Positions 34,132-43,254 of a DNA stretch of 64,000 bases are shown here, in pieces. The position numbers were made by a program, and so were the translations under genes. The stretch is from contig CAYVKA010000020.1 of the NCBI GenBank assembly GCA_964451925.1, positions 1 to 64,000 of the forward strand, in the 5' to 3' direction. The DNA comes from Nevskia sp964451925 (GTDB lineage: Bacteria; Pseudomonadota; Gammaproteobacteria; Nevskiales; Nevskiaceae). Every line of letters starts with the position of its first letter. Position 1 is the first letter of the stretch. The notes below the pieces were generated by a model. It was not told where the DNA came from, did no database searches, and saw nothing but the letters and a program-made list of their open reading frames with translations.

Positions 34132-35316
34132 CTATTGCGGCGTGACGCTGGCCAGCAGCAGGCGTACCAGCGAGGTCTGGCGGGTTACACCGGTCTTGGA
34201 AAAGATGGCGCGCAGCTGGGCGCGCGCGGTGTTCTTGCGCACGCCCAGCTGGGCGGTGGCTTCGTCCAGGCTGAGCCCGTCGGCCAGCAGCAGCGCCAGC
34301 GAGGACTCGGCGGGAGTCAGGCCGAACAGGCGCTGGATCATGTCGCGCGAAGCCTGCGAGCGGCTTTCCGGATCGCGGATGAACACCGCCACCGTCGGCC
34401 GGTGGCGGCTTTCCAACCCTTCGCCCTGGGGAATGCTGCGCAAGGCCAGGCCCAGTTTGGCACGGCCGGAGGGGCGGCTGATCGACATCGCCTGGGATAC
34501 CGCACCGGCAGTGCTGGTGATGCCTTGCAGCGCCAGCTTGATCAGGCGGTACAGCTCGCGGTTCTCCGCGCCGTAGCCCGCTTCGAGCAGGCCCTGCGAA
34601 ATGCGCAGCCCGTCATTCTCGCGCAGGATGTGATGTGCGACGTTGTTGGTTTTCAACACCGCGCCGGCCTCGTCGAGAATCACCGTGCCGAGCAGCATGC
34701 GGTCCACCGTGCCGGCCAGCAGCTGCCGCTCCGATTCGGCCACGTCGATGCGCGTATACAGCCGGGCGGCGTTCTCGAAGTGCGGCAGCAGCATCCGGCA
34801 CAGCGCCTTGTCCGCTTCGGAGAATGGCTGCGCCTGCGGCGGACGGCAGATGCGGAAGCGGCATTCCGAGCCGTCGTCGGTGTGGATGTCCGCGCCCATC
34901 ACATAGCGCACGCCGGCGGGCTCGCAGAACTGCTTGTAGTACTCGCTGTTGAGCCAGTTGCTCTCGCCCACCATCTCGTCGGCGGTGACGATGCGGTCGC
35001 CAGGCAGGTTGACGAACGGGTCGAGCGCGAAGACGCCCGGATTGATGTGCGGGCTGGCGGCCAGGTGCGGACCGCCTTCGCGGCCCATGTTGATCATCAC
35101 CGCCTGGTGCTGGTCGGAGGCCGGGCGCAGGATCAGGGTGACCCAGCTGGCGCCGAGCAGCCGGTGCAGCGACTCGATGGCGCTGGACCAGGGCAGGGGT
35201 TCGATGGCGCCGCGGTAGATCTGCCCCACCAATGCGCTGAATTGATGCAGCGGCAGCGTCACGCCGTCGTTGCCGCTGCTCTCCTCGTGGTGTTCCTTCT
35301 TCGGCTTGGTCGCCAC
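34132..35316 (-). CDS. LuxR-type helix-turn-helix regulator
   Basis: 394 residues, starting at a GTG (35316). About 320 residues of sensory region with no receiver domain precede a C-terminal LuxR/GerE helix-turn-helix (about 330-394, LFGLTPAESSLALLLADG then LGVRKNTARAQLRAIFSKTG). Such large single regulators often neighbour DUF1302/DUF1329 or lipid-degradation genes, as here: the copy B operon begins 331 bp downstream on the same strand. The signal it senses is unknown. Confidence 0.87.
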   Translation of the reverse strand: MATKPKKEHHEESSGNDGVTLPLHQFSALVGQIYRGAIEPLPWSSAIESLHRLLGASWVTLILRPASDQHQAVMINMGREGGPHLAASPHINPGVFALDPFVNLPGDRIVTADEMVGESNWLNSEYYKQFCEPAGVRYVMGADIHTDDGSECRFRICRPPQAQPFSEADKALCRMLLPHFENAARLYTRIDVAESERQLLAGTVDRMLLGTVILDEAGAVLKTNNVAHHILRENDGLRISQGLLEAGYGAENRELYRLIKLALQGITSTAGAVSQAMSISRPSGRAKLGLALRSIPQGEGLESRHRPTVAVFIRDPESRSQASRDMIQRLFGLTPAESSLALLLADGLSLDEATAQLGVRKNTARAQLRAIFSKTGVTRQTSLVRLLLASVTPQ

Positions 35317-35392
35317 TGCGTGTTCCGGCTCCGCCAGATTTGCTTCATGTTAACCCATGGTTCCGGGCGCGCGCCGCGCACCGCGCGCGGCA

Positions 35393-36826
35393 TCAGAGCA
35401 TCGCGCGGGCCAGGCGGCCGATGCTGGCGACGGCGTCCTCCATCTCCTGCGACCAGGGGTGGCCGTAATTGAGCCGCACGCAGTTGGCGAACTGGCGCTT
35501 GGCCGAGAACATCGGCCCGGGGGCGAGGCTGATGCCCAGCTCTGCCGCGCGCCGGTTCAGCACCAGCGCATCGACCGCAGCCGGCAACTCCAGCCACAGG
35601 AAGTAGCCGCCGCGCGGGCGGCTGACGCGCGTCTGTTCCGGAAAGTGGTCGCCTATGGCTTGCAGCATCCGGTTCTGCTGCGCCTGCAGCGCGTGGCGCA
35701 GGCGCCGCAGGTGGTATTCGTAGCCGCCCTCGCCGAGGTAGCGCGCCAGCGCCTCCTGCGTCGGCACGGTGGTGGAGATGGAGGCGGTGAACTTGAGGCG
35801 CGCCACCTGCGCCGCATGACGGCCCGGCGCGGCCCAGCCAATGCGGTAGCCGGGCGCCAGGCATTTGGAGAACGAGCCGCAATGCAGCACCAGGCCGTCG
35901 CGGTCATGTGCCTTCAGCGGCTTCGGCGGCTCGCCGCCGAAGTACAGCTCGCTGTAGACATCGTCCTCGATCAGCGGGATGCCGCGCGCCGCCAGCAGCG
36001 CCACCAGCTGCTGGCGGTTCCGCTCCGGCATGCTGCCGCCGAGCGGGTTCTGGAAATTGCTCATGAACCAGCAGGCCTTGACCGGGTGCTTGCGCAGCAT
36101 GCGCTCCAGGCGGTCCAGTTCCACGCCGTCACGCGGGTGGGTCGGCACCTCCAGGGCGCGCAGGCCGCGCCGCTCCAGCGCCTGCAGCGCGCCGTAGAAA
36201 GCGGGCGATTCGACGGCGACGACGTCGCCGGGCTCGGTCACCGCCTGCAGGCACAGGTTGAGCGCCTCCATGGCGCCGGAGGTGATGATGATGTCCTCCA
36301 GCGGCACCTGCACGCCGGCCAGCAGGTAGCGCCGCGCAATCTGCCGGCGCAACTCAGCGTTGCCCGGAGGCAGGTCGGTGACCGTGGTCCAGGGGTCGAG
36401 TTGGCGCGCCACGCCGCCGAGCAGTTGCGCCAGCCGCGGCAGCGGGAACAGCAGCGGGCTGGGGAAGGCCGAGCCCAGCGGCACCAGCGCGCGATCGCGG
36501 GTGGCGTCGAGAATATCGAACACCAGATCGGATACGTCGACCGCTGTCGCCGCGCGCGGCGAACGCGCTACCGCTGGTTCTTGCGGCAGGTTCTTCCACC
36601 AGGCGCTGACCACGTAGCCCGAGCGCGGCCGCGCCTCGATCAGGCCGCGGTCCTCGAGCTGGTGGTAGGCCTGCAGCACCGTCGACTGGCTGAGCTTGCG
36701 CCGGCTGCACATGGCGCGCACCGAAGGAATCTTCTCCCCCGGGCGCAGTACGCCACGTTCGATCATGCCGGCGACTTCGGCGGCGAGTTCGCGGTACAGC
36801 GTCATGGGGTCGGAAGCACGGGCCAT
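35393..36826 (-). CDS. MocR-type GntR regulator with aminotransferase domain
   Basis: 477 residues. An N-terminal GntR winged helix (about 8-75, GVLRPGEKIPSVRAMCSRRKL) is fused to a class-I aminotransferase-like domain (about 115-477). The PLP-binding lysine is Lys321 in SFSKCLAPGYRIGW, and NPLGG at 269-273 and the DDVY at 298-301 are typical of the fold. MocR proteins sense PLP adducts or amino acids and usually control a neighbouring gene; none is obvious here. The start is either Met1 or Met8, neither with a strong ribosome site. Confidence 0.9.
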   Translation of the reverse strand: MARASDPMTLYRELAAEVAGMIERGVLRPGEKIPSVRAMCSRRKLSQSTVLQAYHQLEDRGLIEARPRSGYVVSAWWKNLPQEPAVARSPRAATAVDVSDLVFDILDATRDRALVPLGSAFPSPLLFPLPRLAQLLGGVARQLDPWTTVTDLPPGNAELRRQIARRYLLAGVQVPLEDIIITSGAMEALNLCLQAVTEPGDVVAVESPAFYGALQALERRGLRALEVPTHPRDGVELDRLERMLRKHPVKACWFMSNFQNPLGGSMPERNRQQLVALLAARGIPLIEDDVYSELYFGGEPPKPLKAHDRDGLVLHCGSFSKCLAPGYRIGWAAPGRHAAQVARLKFTASISTTVPTQEALARYLGEGGYEYHLRRLRHALQAQQNRMLQAIGDHFPEQTRVSRPRGGYFLWLELPAAVDALVLNRRAAELGISLAPGPMFSAKRQFANCVRLNYGHPWSQEMEDAVASIGRLARAML

Positions 36827-36919
36827 CTGCTACGGTTGTATTCGGTCTAGTCTGTAACTGTTTCCGTGCCGGCGCCAGCCCCACAATAGCCGCCGTGGCA
36901 TGGCGATGGAGGGCGGGAG

Positions 36920-37153
36920 ATGCAACAGGCACAGGAGCGTCCGGTGGCGGAGGCGCAGCGGGTCACGCTATGGCAGACCGCAGGCAGCGTGCTGTGGTCG
37001 TTTTTCGGGGTGCAGAGCCGCCGCAACTGGGCCCGTGACTTCACTTACGGCAACGCCGGCACGTTCATTCTGGTCGGCCTGGCGCTGGCCAGCGCTTTCG
37101 TGCTCAGCCTGTTGCTGGTGGTCAAGCTGATCCTGCGCGGCGCCGGCCTGTAA
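36920..37153 (+). CDS. DUF2970 small membrane protein
   Basis: 77 residues. WQTAGSVLWSFFGVQSRRN (about 18-36) followed by one membrane helix (about 47-70) matches DUF2970, a small inner-membrane family of unknown function. A GGGCGGGAG stretch precedes the ATG at 36920. Divergent from the MocR gene and 182 bp upstream of rdgC. Confidence 0.82.
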   Translation: MQQAQERPVAEAQRVTLWQTAGSVLWSFFGVQSRRNWARDFTYGNAGTFILVGLALASAFVLSLLLVVKLILRGAGL

Positions 37154-37335
37154 GCTCCGGCCGGCGCGGCTGCGGCGGGCTCTGTTTGCGGCCGGCGCGG
37201 CGGCGGCCGCACAGCGGGTTCGATTTGGGCTAAAGTGCGCCCCTTCCAATCGATAACTCCGGCCCGCGTCCGGGTGGCGGGCGCCGTTGCCGGCGCAGGC
37301 TCAAAGGGGCGGGCCGCTTCGTCCGCGACTGCCCG

Positions 37336-38256
37336 ATGAGCGCCTGGTTCAAGAACCTCAGCATCTACTCCCTCGACACCGCCTGGAACATCACGCCCGG
37401 CAAGCTTGAAGAAGTCCTCGCCGCGCATCCGCTGCTGCCGTGCAGCGCCGCCAGCATGCAGAGCCAGGGCTGGGTGGCGCCGCACGCCTCCTCCGGCATG
37501 GTCTACAGCCAGGGCAAGCAGATGTTGATCGCGCTCGGCTCGCAGCAGCGTCTGCTGCCGGCCGCGGTGATCAACCAGACGGTGAAGGAGCGCGCCGCCG
37601 TGCTGGAAAAGAACCAGGGCTTCGCGCTCGGGCGCAAGCAGTTGCGTGACCTGAAGGACCGCGTCGCCGATGAGTTGCGGCCACGTGCCTTTGTGCGCGA
37701 AAAGACGGTGCGCGCCTGGCTGGACCTGACGGCGCACCGGCTGATCGTCGACAGTTCCTCGCCCAAGGTGGCGGAAAACCTGGCCTCCGCGCTGCGCAAC
37801 GACCTGGGCGAATTCCCCGCCATTGCGCTGGAGACACAGGAGTCGGCGGCCGCGGCCATGACTTCCTGGCTGGCGGCGGGCAGCGTCTCCGCCCAGTTCA
37901 GCCTGGACCAGGACTGCGAACTGATCGCCAATGAGTTGTCCAAAGCCGCCGTGCGCTACGTGCGCCACGGACTGGAAGGGGCGGAGATCCGTTCCCTGAT
38001 CCAGGGCGGCAAGACGGTCAGCCGTGTCGGTCTGGTGTGGCGCGATCGGCTGGCGCTGGTGCTGACCGACAAGCTGGCGCTGAAGCGCCTGCGCTTCGAG
38101 GCGATGGATGCCAAGGACCCCGGCGCACCCGGCAGCGGCAAGTCCGGCAAGGACAGCGAGGAGCAGTTCGAGGCCAATTTCACGCTGATGACCGGCGAAC
38201 TGGGCGCCCTGGTGGACGACCTGCTGGGCCTGCTGGGCGGCCTGAAAAAAGACTGA
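37336..38256 (+). CDS. rdgC: Recombination-associated protein RdgC
   Basis: 306 residues, the expected length. The MSAWFKNLSIYSL start, LPCSAASMQSQGWVAP (about 34-49) and GKQMLIALGSQQRLLPAAVI (about 60-79) are characteristic of RdgC, a ring-forming DNA-binding protein that limits RecA activity. The C-terminus is lysine- and glycine-rich before the final helix. No strong Shine-Dalgarno is seen. Confidence 0.93.
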   Translation: MSAWFKNLSIYSLDTAWNITPGKLEEVLAAHPLLPCSAASMQSQGWVAPHASSGMVYSQGKQMLIALGSQQRLLPAAVINQTVKERAAVLEKNQGFALGRKQLRDLKDRVADELRPRAFVREKTVRAWLDLTAHRLIVDSSSPKVAENLASALRNDLGEFPAIALETQESAAAAMTSWLAAGSVSAQFSLDQDCELIANELSKAAVRYVRHGLEGAEIRSLIQGGKTVSRVGLVWRDRLALVLTDKLALKRLRFEAMDAKDPGAPGSGKSGKDSEEQFEANFTLMTGELGALVDDLLGLLGGLKKD

Positions 38257-38262
38257 TCGCGC

Positions 38263-38287
38263 GGCGGCGGGCAGATCGCCCGCCGCC
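38263..38287 (+). terminator. Hairpin after rdgC
   Basis: A perfect 10-bp stem (GGCGGCGGGC / GCCCGCCGCC, five-base loop) begins 6 bp after the rdgC stop codon. No T tract follows. Confidence 0.5.
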
Positions 38288-38469
38288 GGGGTGAGCTGCC
38301 GGAAGCGCCGTGGTGTAGTGCCCGGGGGCCTTGCCGCGGACCGGTGAGATGGGCGGGCCGGCGGTGAATTTTGTAACGGCCTCATGATAAAACAGCACTC
38401 ACCCATACAGCCCAAGGGCGGGGATCGGGCGCGGCCGGCCGGCGCGCAGCCCGCCAATCGAGGAGCCTC

Positions 38470-40599
38470 ATGCAACAGCGCAAGCCGCAACGGCGGTATC
38501 GGAGTGCTTCGGCCCTGCTGGCCGCCATGATGACGGCGGCGGCCCAGGCCGCCGTGCCGGACCGCATCGCCGCGTCGCCCGACTTCAGGGCCAGCGTGCC
38601 GCTGCCTGGCAGCCTGCGGCCACTGTTGCGGGCCGGCACCGATTCCGGGCGGCTGGAGCCGGAGACGGTGCTGCATGTGTCGCTGTATTTCGGCCTGTCC
38701 GGCGCCCAGCAGGCGGACCTGGATGAACTGCTGCGGCAGCAGCAGGATCCGCTTTCGCCCAACTATCACGCCTGGCTGACCCCGCAGCAGTACGCCGCCC
38801 GCTTCGGCCTGTCCGCGGCTGATCAGATGCGTATCCGCGACTGGCTGAAAGGGCGCGGCCTGGCCATCGAGGACGTATCCGCCGGCGGCAGCCGCTTCAG
38901 CGTCAGCGGCAGCGCCGCGCGCTTCGAGGCGGCGTTCCGCACTGAGTTGCACTACTACCGGGTGGGCGGCGAGCGCCACTTTGCCAGCGATTCGGAGCTG
39001 TCGATTCCGCTGGCGCTGTCGGGCATGCTGCTCGGCGTGCGCGGCCTGGATGACTTGCGTCCGAAGCCGCGCCTGCATCGCGCCGCGCCGCAGTTCACCT
39101 CGGGCATCACCGGCAACCATTTCCTGACGCCCGGCGACTTCGCTACGATCTACAATCTGACGCCCCTGTACAACGCCGGCATCAACGGCAGCGGCCACAA
39201 GATCGCCGTGGTCGGGCAGACCCAGATCAACCTCAGCGACATCCGCGCTTTCCGCGCCGCCGCCGGGCTGCCGGCGCAGGACCCGGTGCAGATCCTGCTG
39301 CCCAACAGCGGCACGCCGAGTCTGAAGAACGGTTCGGACGACATGGCCGAATCGGATATCGACATCGAATGGACCGGCGGCCTGGCGCCGCAGGCCACCA
39401 TCGAATTCGTTTACGCCGGCTCCAGCAAGGATGTATTCGACGCCCTGAGCTACGCCATCGAGCAGAATCTCGCGCCGGTGATCAGCACCAGCTACGGCAA
39501 CTGCGAATCGGCCAATCCCTCGCTGCTCGGCAGCGGCATCTTCCAGCAGGCCAACACCCAGGGTCAGACCGTGCTGGCCTCGTCCGGCGACGCCGGCGCC
39601 GCCGACTGCGACACTGCCGGCAGCGCCACGGCTACGAACGGCATCGCGGTGGACTTTCCGGCCTCCTCGCCCAACGTCACCGGCGTCGGCGGCACCGAAT
39701 TCAACGAGTCCGGAACCGGCTATTGGGCGTCCAACGGCAGCCAGGATGTGATCAGCTCGGCCTTGTCGTACATGCCGGAAGTGGCGTGGAACGACACCGG
39801 CAAGACCGTCGGCACCGGCTCCAGCGCGAGCACCCAGGGCCTGTCCGCCAGCGGCGGCGGCCGCAGCGCGCACTTCACCACCAAGCCAACCTGGCAGGCC
39901 GGCGTCGGCGTCAGCGGCGACAACACGCGCGACGTGCCGGACGTGTCCCTGAGCGCATCGCCGCTGCATGATCCCTATCTGTTCTGCACCACCGATTCAA
40001 GCGGCCACGGCACCTGCGTCAACGGCTTCCGCAACAACGACGCGCAGACCACGCTGACCGCCGCCGGGGGCACGTCCTTCAGTGCGCCGGCGTTTGCGGC
40101 GATCCTGTCGCTGGTCAATCAGAAGGCCGGGCCGGCGGGTGGCCTGGGCAACGCCAATCCGATGCTGTATCAGCTTGCCGCCACCACCACCGGCGTATTC
40201 CACGACATCACCAGCGGCAACAACAATGTGCCGACCTCGTCCGGCACTGTCATCGGCTACTCCGCCGGGGTCGGCTACGATCCGGTGACCGGCTTGGGTT
40301 CGGTCGATGCCAGCGCGCTGGCCAACGCCTGGGCGCTGGCCAGCGCCTCGGGCAGTTCCTCCGGCGGCAGCTCCTCCAGTAGCAGCTCATCCGGCGCTTC
40401 CTCGTCGGGCGGCACCGGCAGCAGCAGTTCCAGTTCCGGCGGCTCCTCGTCGAGCGGCTCCACCGCGTCGGGCGGAGGTGGCGGAGGAGGCGGGGCCTGG
40501 CCGCCGCTTGCGCTGCTGGTGTTGGGCGCGCTGCTCGGGCTGAGGCGTCACCGGCAGGGGATCATCGGTTCGGACGATGCGCGCGGCAGCGCGGCATAG
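38470..40599 (+). CDS. S53 sedolisin peptidase with Ser linker and C-terminal anchor
   Basis: 709 residues: signal peptide (about 1-28), Pro-kumamolisin activation domain (about 60-200), sedolisin catalytic domain (about 215-640). The catalytic set is visible as Glu294 and Asp298 (ESDID), Asp374 (SSGD) and Ser536 (GGTSFSAP). GYDPVTGLG near the domain's end is the calcium-site region. A Ser/Gly-rich linker (about 650-685) leads to a glycine run, a hydrophobic helix and LRRHR, resembling a GlyGly-CTERM-type sorting tail. The protein is an acid-type secreted serine peptidase that is probably surface-tethered or processed at the tail. Confidence 0.9.
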   Translation: MQQRKPQRRYRSASALLAAMMTAAAQAAVPDRIAASPDFRASVPLPGSLRPLLRAGTDSGRLEPETVLHVSLYFGLSGAQQADLDELLRQQQDPLSPNYHAWLTPQQYAARFGLSAADQMRIRDWLKGRGLAIEDVSAGGSRFSVSGSAARFEAAFRTELHYYRVGGERHFASDSELSIPLALSGMLLGVRGLDDLRPKPRLHRAAPQFTSGITGNHFLTPGDFATIYNLTPLYNAGINGSGHKIAVVGQTQINLSDIRAFRAAAGLPAQDPVQILLPNSGTPSLKNGSDDMAESDIDIEWTGGLAPQATIEFVYAGSSKDVFDALSYAIEQNLAPVISTSYGNCESANPSLLGSGIFQQANTQGQTVLASSGDAGAADCDTAGSATATNGIAVDFPASSPNVTGVGGTEFNESGTGYWASNGSQDVISSALSYMPEVAWNDTGKTVGTGSSASTQGLSASGGGRSAHFTTKPTWQAGVGVSGDNTRDVPDVSLSASPLHDPYLFCTTDSSGHGTCVNGFRNNDAQTTLTAAGGTSFSAPAFAAILSLVNQKAGPAGGLGNANPMLYQLAATTTGVFHDITSGNNNVPTSSGTVIGYSAGVGYDPVTGLGSVDASALANAWALASASGSSSGGSSSSSSSSGASSSGGTGSSSSSSGGSSSSGSTASGGGGGGGGAWPPLALLVLGALLGLRRHRQGIIGSDDARGSAA

Positions 40600-40676
40600 C
40601 ATACCCAACCGCACCACGCATTCCCGATACACTAACGCCGCAAATACCGTGACAACCCCTGAGCATAGGAAACATC

Positions 40677-41846
40677 ATGAGTGAAGCGAAGGAAGCAGCG
40701 CCAGCGGCAAGCGGCCCCAAGCCGAAGAAATCCGTAGCCCTGTCCGGCGTCACCGCCGGCAACACCGCCCTGTGCACCGTCGGCCGCAGCGGCAATGACC
40801 TGCACTACCGCGGCTACGACATCCTGGACGTGGCCGATGCCTGCGAATTCGAGGAGATCGCCCACCTGCTGGTGCACGGCAAGCTGCCGACCAAGGCCGA
40901 GCTGAAGGCCTACAAGGCCAAGCTCAAGTCGCTGCGCGGCCTGCCCGCCAGCGTCAAGTCCGCCCTGGAAGCGCTGCCGGCCGCCAGCCACCCGATGGAC
41001 GTGATGCGCACCGGTGTCTCCGCGCTGGGCTGCGCCCTGCCGGAAAAGGATGACCACAACCATCCCGGCGCGCGTGACATCGCCGACAAGCTGATGGCTT
41101 CGCTCGGTTCGATGCTGCTGTACTGGTACCACTACGCCGTCAACGGCAACATCATCGACGTCGAGACCAACGACGATTCCATCGGCGGCCATTTCCTGCA
41201 CCTGCTGCATGGCGTGTCGCCGCCGGATTCCTGGGTCAAGGCGATGCACACCAGCCTGATCCTCTACGCCGAGCACGAGTTCAACGCCAGCACCTTCACC
41301 TGCCGCGTCATCGCCGGCACCGGCTCGGACATGCACAGTGCCATCACCGGCGGCATCGGCGCCCTGCGCGGGCCCAAGCACGGCGGCGCCAACGAGGTCG
41401 CCTTCGAGATCCAGAAGCGCTATGACAGCCCGGACGAGGCCGAAGCCGACATCGTCAAGCGCGTCGCCAACAAGGAAGTGGTGATCGGCTTTGGCCACCC
41501 GGTGTATACCGTGTCCGATCCGCGCAACAAGGTCATCAAGGAGGTGGCGCGCGAGTTGTCCAAGGAGCAGGACAACACCAAGATGTTCGACATCGCCGAG
41601 CGCCTGGAAACGGTGATGTGGCGCGAGAAGAAGATGTTCCCCAACCTGGACTGGTTCAGCGCCGTCAGCTACCACATGATGGGTGTGCCCACGGCGATGT
41701 TCACGCCGCTGTTCGTCATCGCTCGCACCTCGGGCTGGAGCGCGCACATCATCGAGCAGCGCATCGATGGCAAGATCATCCGCCCCTCGGCCAACTACAC
41801 CGGGCCGGAAGACCAGAAGTTCGTGCCGATCAGCGAGCGCAAGTAA
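40677..41846 (+). CDS. prpC: 2-methylcitrate synthase
   Basis: 389 residues of the citrate synthase family, short type. The catalytic residues align as His235 (GPKHGG), His274 (GFGHPVY) and Asp325 (LDWFS). The sequence around them (HGVSPPDSWVKAMHTSLILY) is closer to methylcitrate than to citrate synthases. It condenses propionyl-CoA with oxaloacetate in propionate degradation. The usual partners prpB, acnD and prpF are not adjacent. AGGA precedes the ATG, and a strong terminator follows. Confidence 0.87.
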   Translation: MSEAKEAAPAASGPKPKKSVALSGVTAGNTALCTVGRSGNDLHYRGYDILDVADACEFEEIAHLLVHGKLPTKAELKAYKAKLKSLRGLPASVKSALEALPAASHPMDVMRTGVSALGCALPEKDDHNHPGARDIADKLMASLGSMLLYWYHYAVNGNIIDVETNDDSIGGHFLHLLHGVSPPDSWVKAMHTSLILYAEHEFNASTFTCRVIAGTGSDMHSAITGGIGALRGPKHGGANEVAFEIQKRYDSPDEAEADIVKRVANKEVVIGFGHPVYTVSDPRNKVIKEVARELSKEQDNTKMFDIAERLETVMWREKKMFPNLDWFSAVSYHMMGVPTAMFTPLFVIARTSGWSAHIIEQRIDGKIIRPSANYTGPEDQKFVPISERK

Positions 41847-41859
41847 ACCGGTCGCTGTT

Positions 41860-43104
41860 TCACGCAGCCCTCGCGCCGTGCGGCGCGGGGGCTTTTTCTT
41901 TGCCGCCGCGCGGCGCCGCACTCCTGCGCCGCATCAGGTGTTTTTTCCACGTTCCCGCCGGGCGCTCCACCAGCAGATAGGCCAGCGCGCCGCAACTGAC
42001 GGCGGCGACGAGGTTTTGCGGCCAGGCGGTCCACCACCAGGTGCCGCTATACGCATCCGGCGGCGCCAGGAACAACTGCTGCCACAGGTAGATGCTGTAC
42101 GAGGCCAGCCCCAGCCAGCGCAACGGCGCGAACGACAGCGCGCCGCGCAGCAGGCCGTCGTCCATCACCGTCTCCGCCAGCAGGACGAAGCCCGCCAGCG
42201 GCAGCGCCAGCGCTTCGGCGATGGTCGCCAGGGCGGAGGCACTCGCGTCGCGCTTGCAGCAGGCCGCGGCCAGCGCGCACAGCGGCGCCAGCCACAGCGC
42301 CGCGTGGCGCAGCCGGCGCTGCCGGCGCAGCGCGGCAAAAGCGCGCTGGCGTGTGTGCAGCAGCACCGCCCGCAGGCAGCCCGCCGCAAGGTAGGGGATG
42401 CAGGGCAGTGTGTTGGCCAGTTTCGGCGGGATCAGCAGCAGGGCGCACAGCGCCAGCCCGGGGCTGGCCAGGCTCAGTGTTAGCAGGGTCGGCGCGGCGC
42501 GGCCGCTGTGCACCAAGGGCAGGAACAGCAGCGGCCAGAACAGGTAGAACTGCTCTTCCATCGACAGGCTCCAGAAGTGCCCGAAGAACCAGTCCCCCTC
42601 GAACAGCGTGGTGTTCTTGGTGAAGCTGATCGCGCCGATGAAGGACTGCCAGTGCCAGTGCATCAGGCCGAGGCTCGCCGCCAGGCCGATGCCCGCGCAA
42701 GCCAGCGCGAACGGCGGCAGGATGCGCAAGGCGCGCCGCTGCCAGAAGCCGGACAGGCTGATGGTGCCGCTGTGTTGGCGCTCGCGCAGCAGCCGCAGCG
42801 TGATGATGAAGCCGCTGATGGCGAAGAACAGATACACGCCGAGGATGCCCAGGTCGCGTAGCGGCCACAGCCAGGAGGGTGCGGCATTGCCGCGCGAGGC
42901 GTGACCGAGCAGCACGATCAGGATCGACAGCGCGCGCAGCCCGTCGAGCGCTTCGATGCGCGTCGCCACTGCGTCGGCGCGCGGCTGCCGGGCGCCGCCG
43001 GGCGGATGCTGGCGGATGTGCGCCTGACGCGCGGCAGCGCCGCGCGGGCGCACCGCGGCGGCGCGCTGGGGGTGGGCTTCACTGCCCTTGACCACGGGTT
43101 CCAT
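41860..43104 (-). CDS. Acyltransferase-3 family membrane protein
   Basis: 414 residues. A charged N-terminal stretch of about 48 residues precedes the domain start RIEALDGLRALSILIVLLGH, with the catalytic-type His in LLGH. About ten membrane segments follow, with GFWQRRALRILPPF and FWSLSMEEQFYLFWP typical of OafA/YrhL-like proteins that O-acetylate polysaccharides or lipids. The start is uncertain: no ribosome site precedes 43104, and a GTG near residue 46 would give just the domain. Its last codons overlap the prpC terminator. Confidence 0.86.
   Translation of the reverse strand: MEPVVKGSEAHPQRAAAVRPRGAAARQAHIRQHPPGGARQPRADAVATRIEALDGLRALSILIVLLGHASRGNAAPSWLWPLRDLGILGVYLFFAISGFIITLRLLRERQHSGTISLSGFWQRRALRILPPFALACAGIGLAASLGLMHWHWQSFIGAISFTKNTTLFEGDWFFGHFWSLSMEEQFYLFWPLLFLPLVHSGRAAPTLLTLSLASPGLALCALLLIPPKLANTLPCIPYLAAGCLRAVLLHTRQRAFAALRRQRRLRHAALWLAPLCALAAACCKRDASASALATIAEALALPLAGFVLLAETVMDDGLLRGALSFAPLRWLGLASYSIYLWQQLFLAPPDAYSGTWWWTAWPQNLVAAVSCGALAYLLVERPAGTWKKHLMRRRSAAPRGGKEKAPAPHGARAA
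41867..41897 (+). terminator. Intrinsic terminator of prpC
   Basis: GCCCTCGCGCC (about 41867-41877) pairs with GGCGCGGGGGC (41882-41892, one G-U pair), followed by five T residues (41893-41897). It begins 20 bp after the prpC stop and lies inside the 3' end of the convergent acyltransferase gene. Confidence 0.85.
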
Positions 43105-43254
43105 GTATGACCGACCGCCGCCGGCCGGAAAAGTTTTCCTTTGCGCTCAGCGCTGTGCCGCTGCGCGGCGGCGCGGTGTCCGAATTTATCCGGCGCCCGC
43201 CTGTCTGACAGCGGCGTGGCGAGGATGCCGCGCGTCATGAAAAAAGGGAAGCCG

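Noticed and set aside
37045..39969. Long open frame on the minus strand across rdgC and the sedolisin gene
   Set aside because: Antisense shadow of two well-identified plus-strand genes; low-complexity Arg/Gly/Ala composition.
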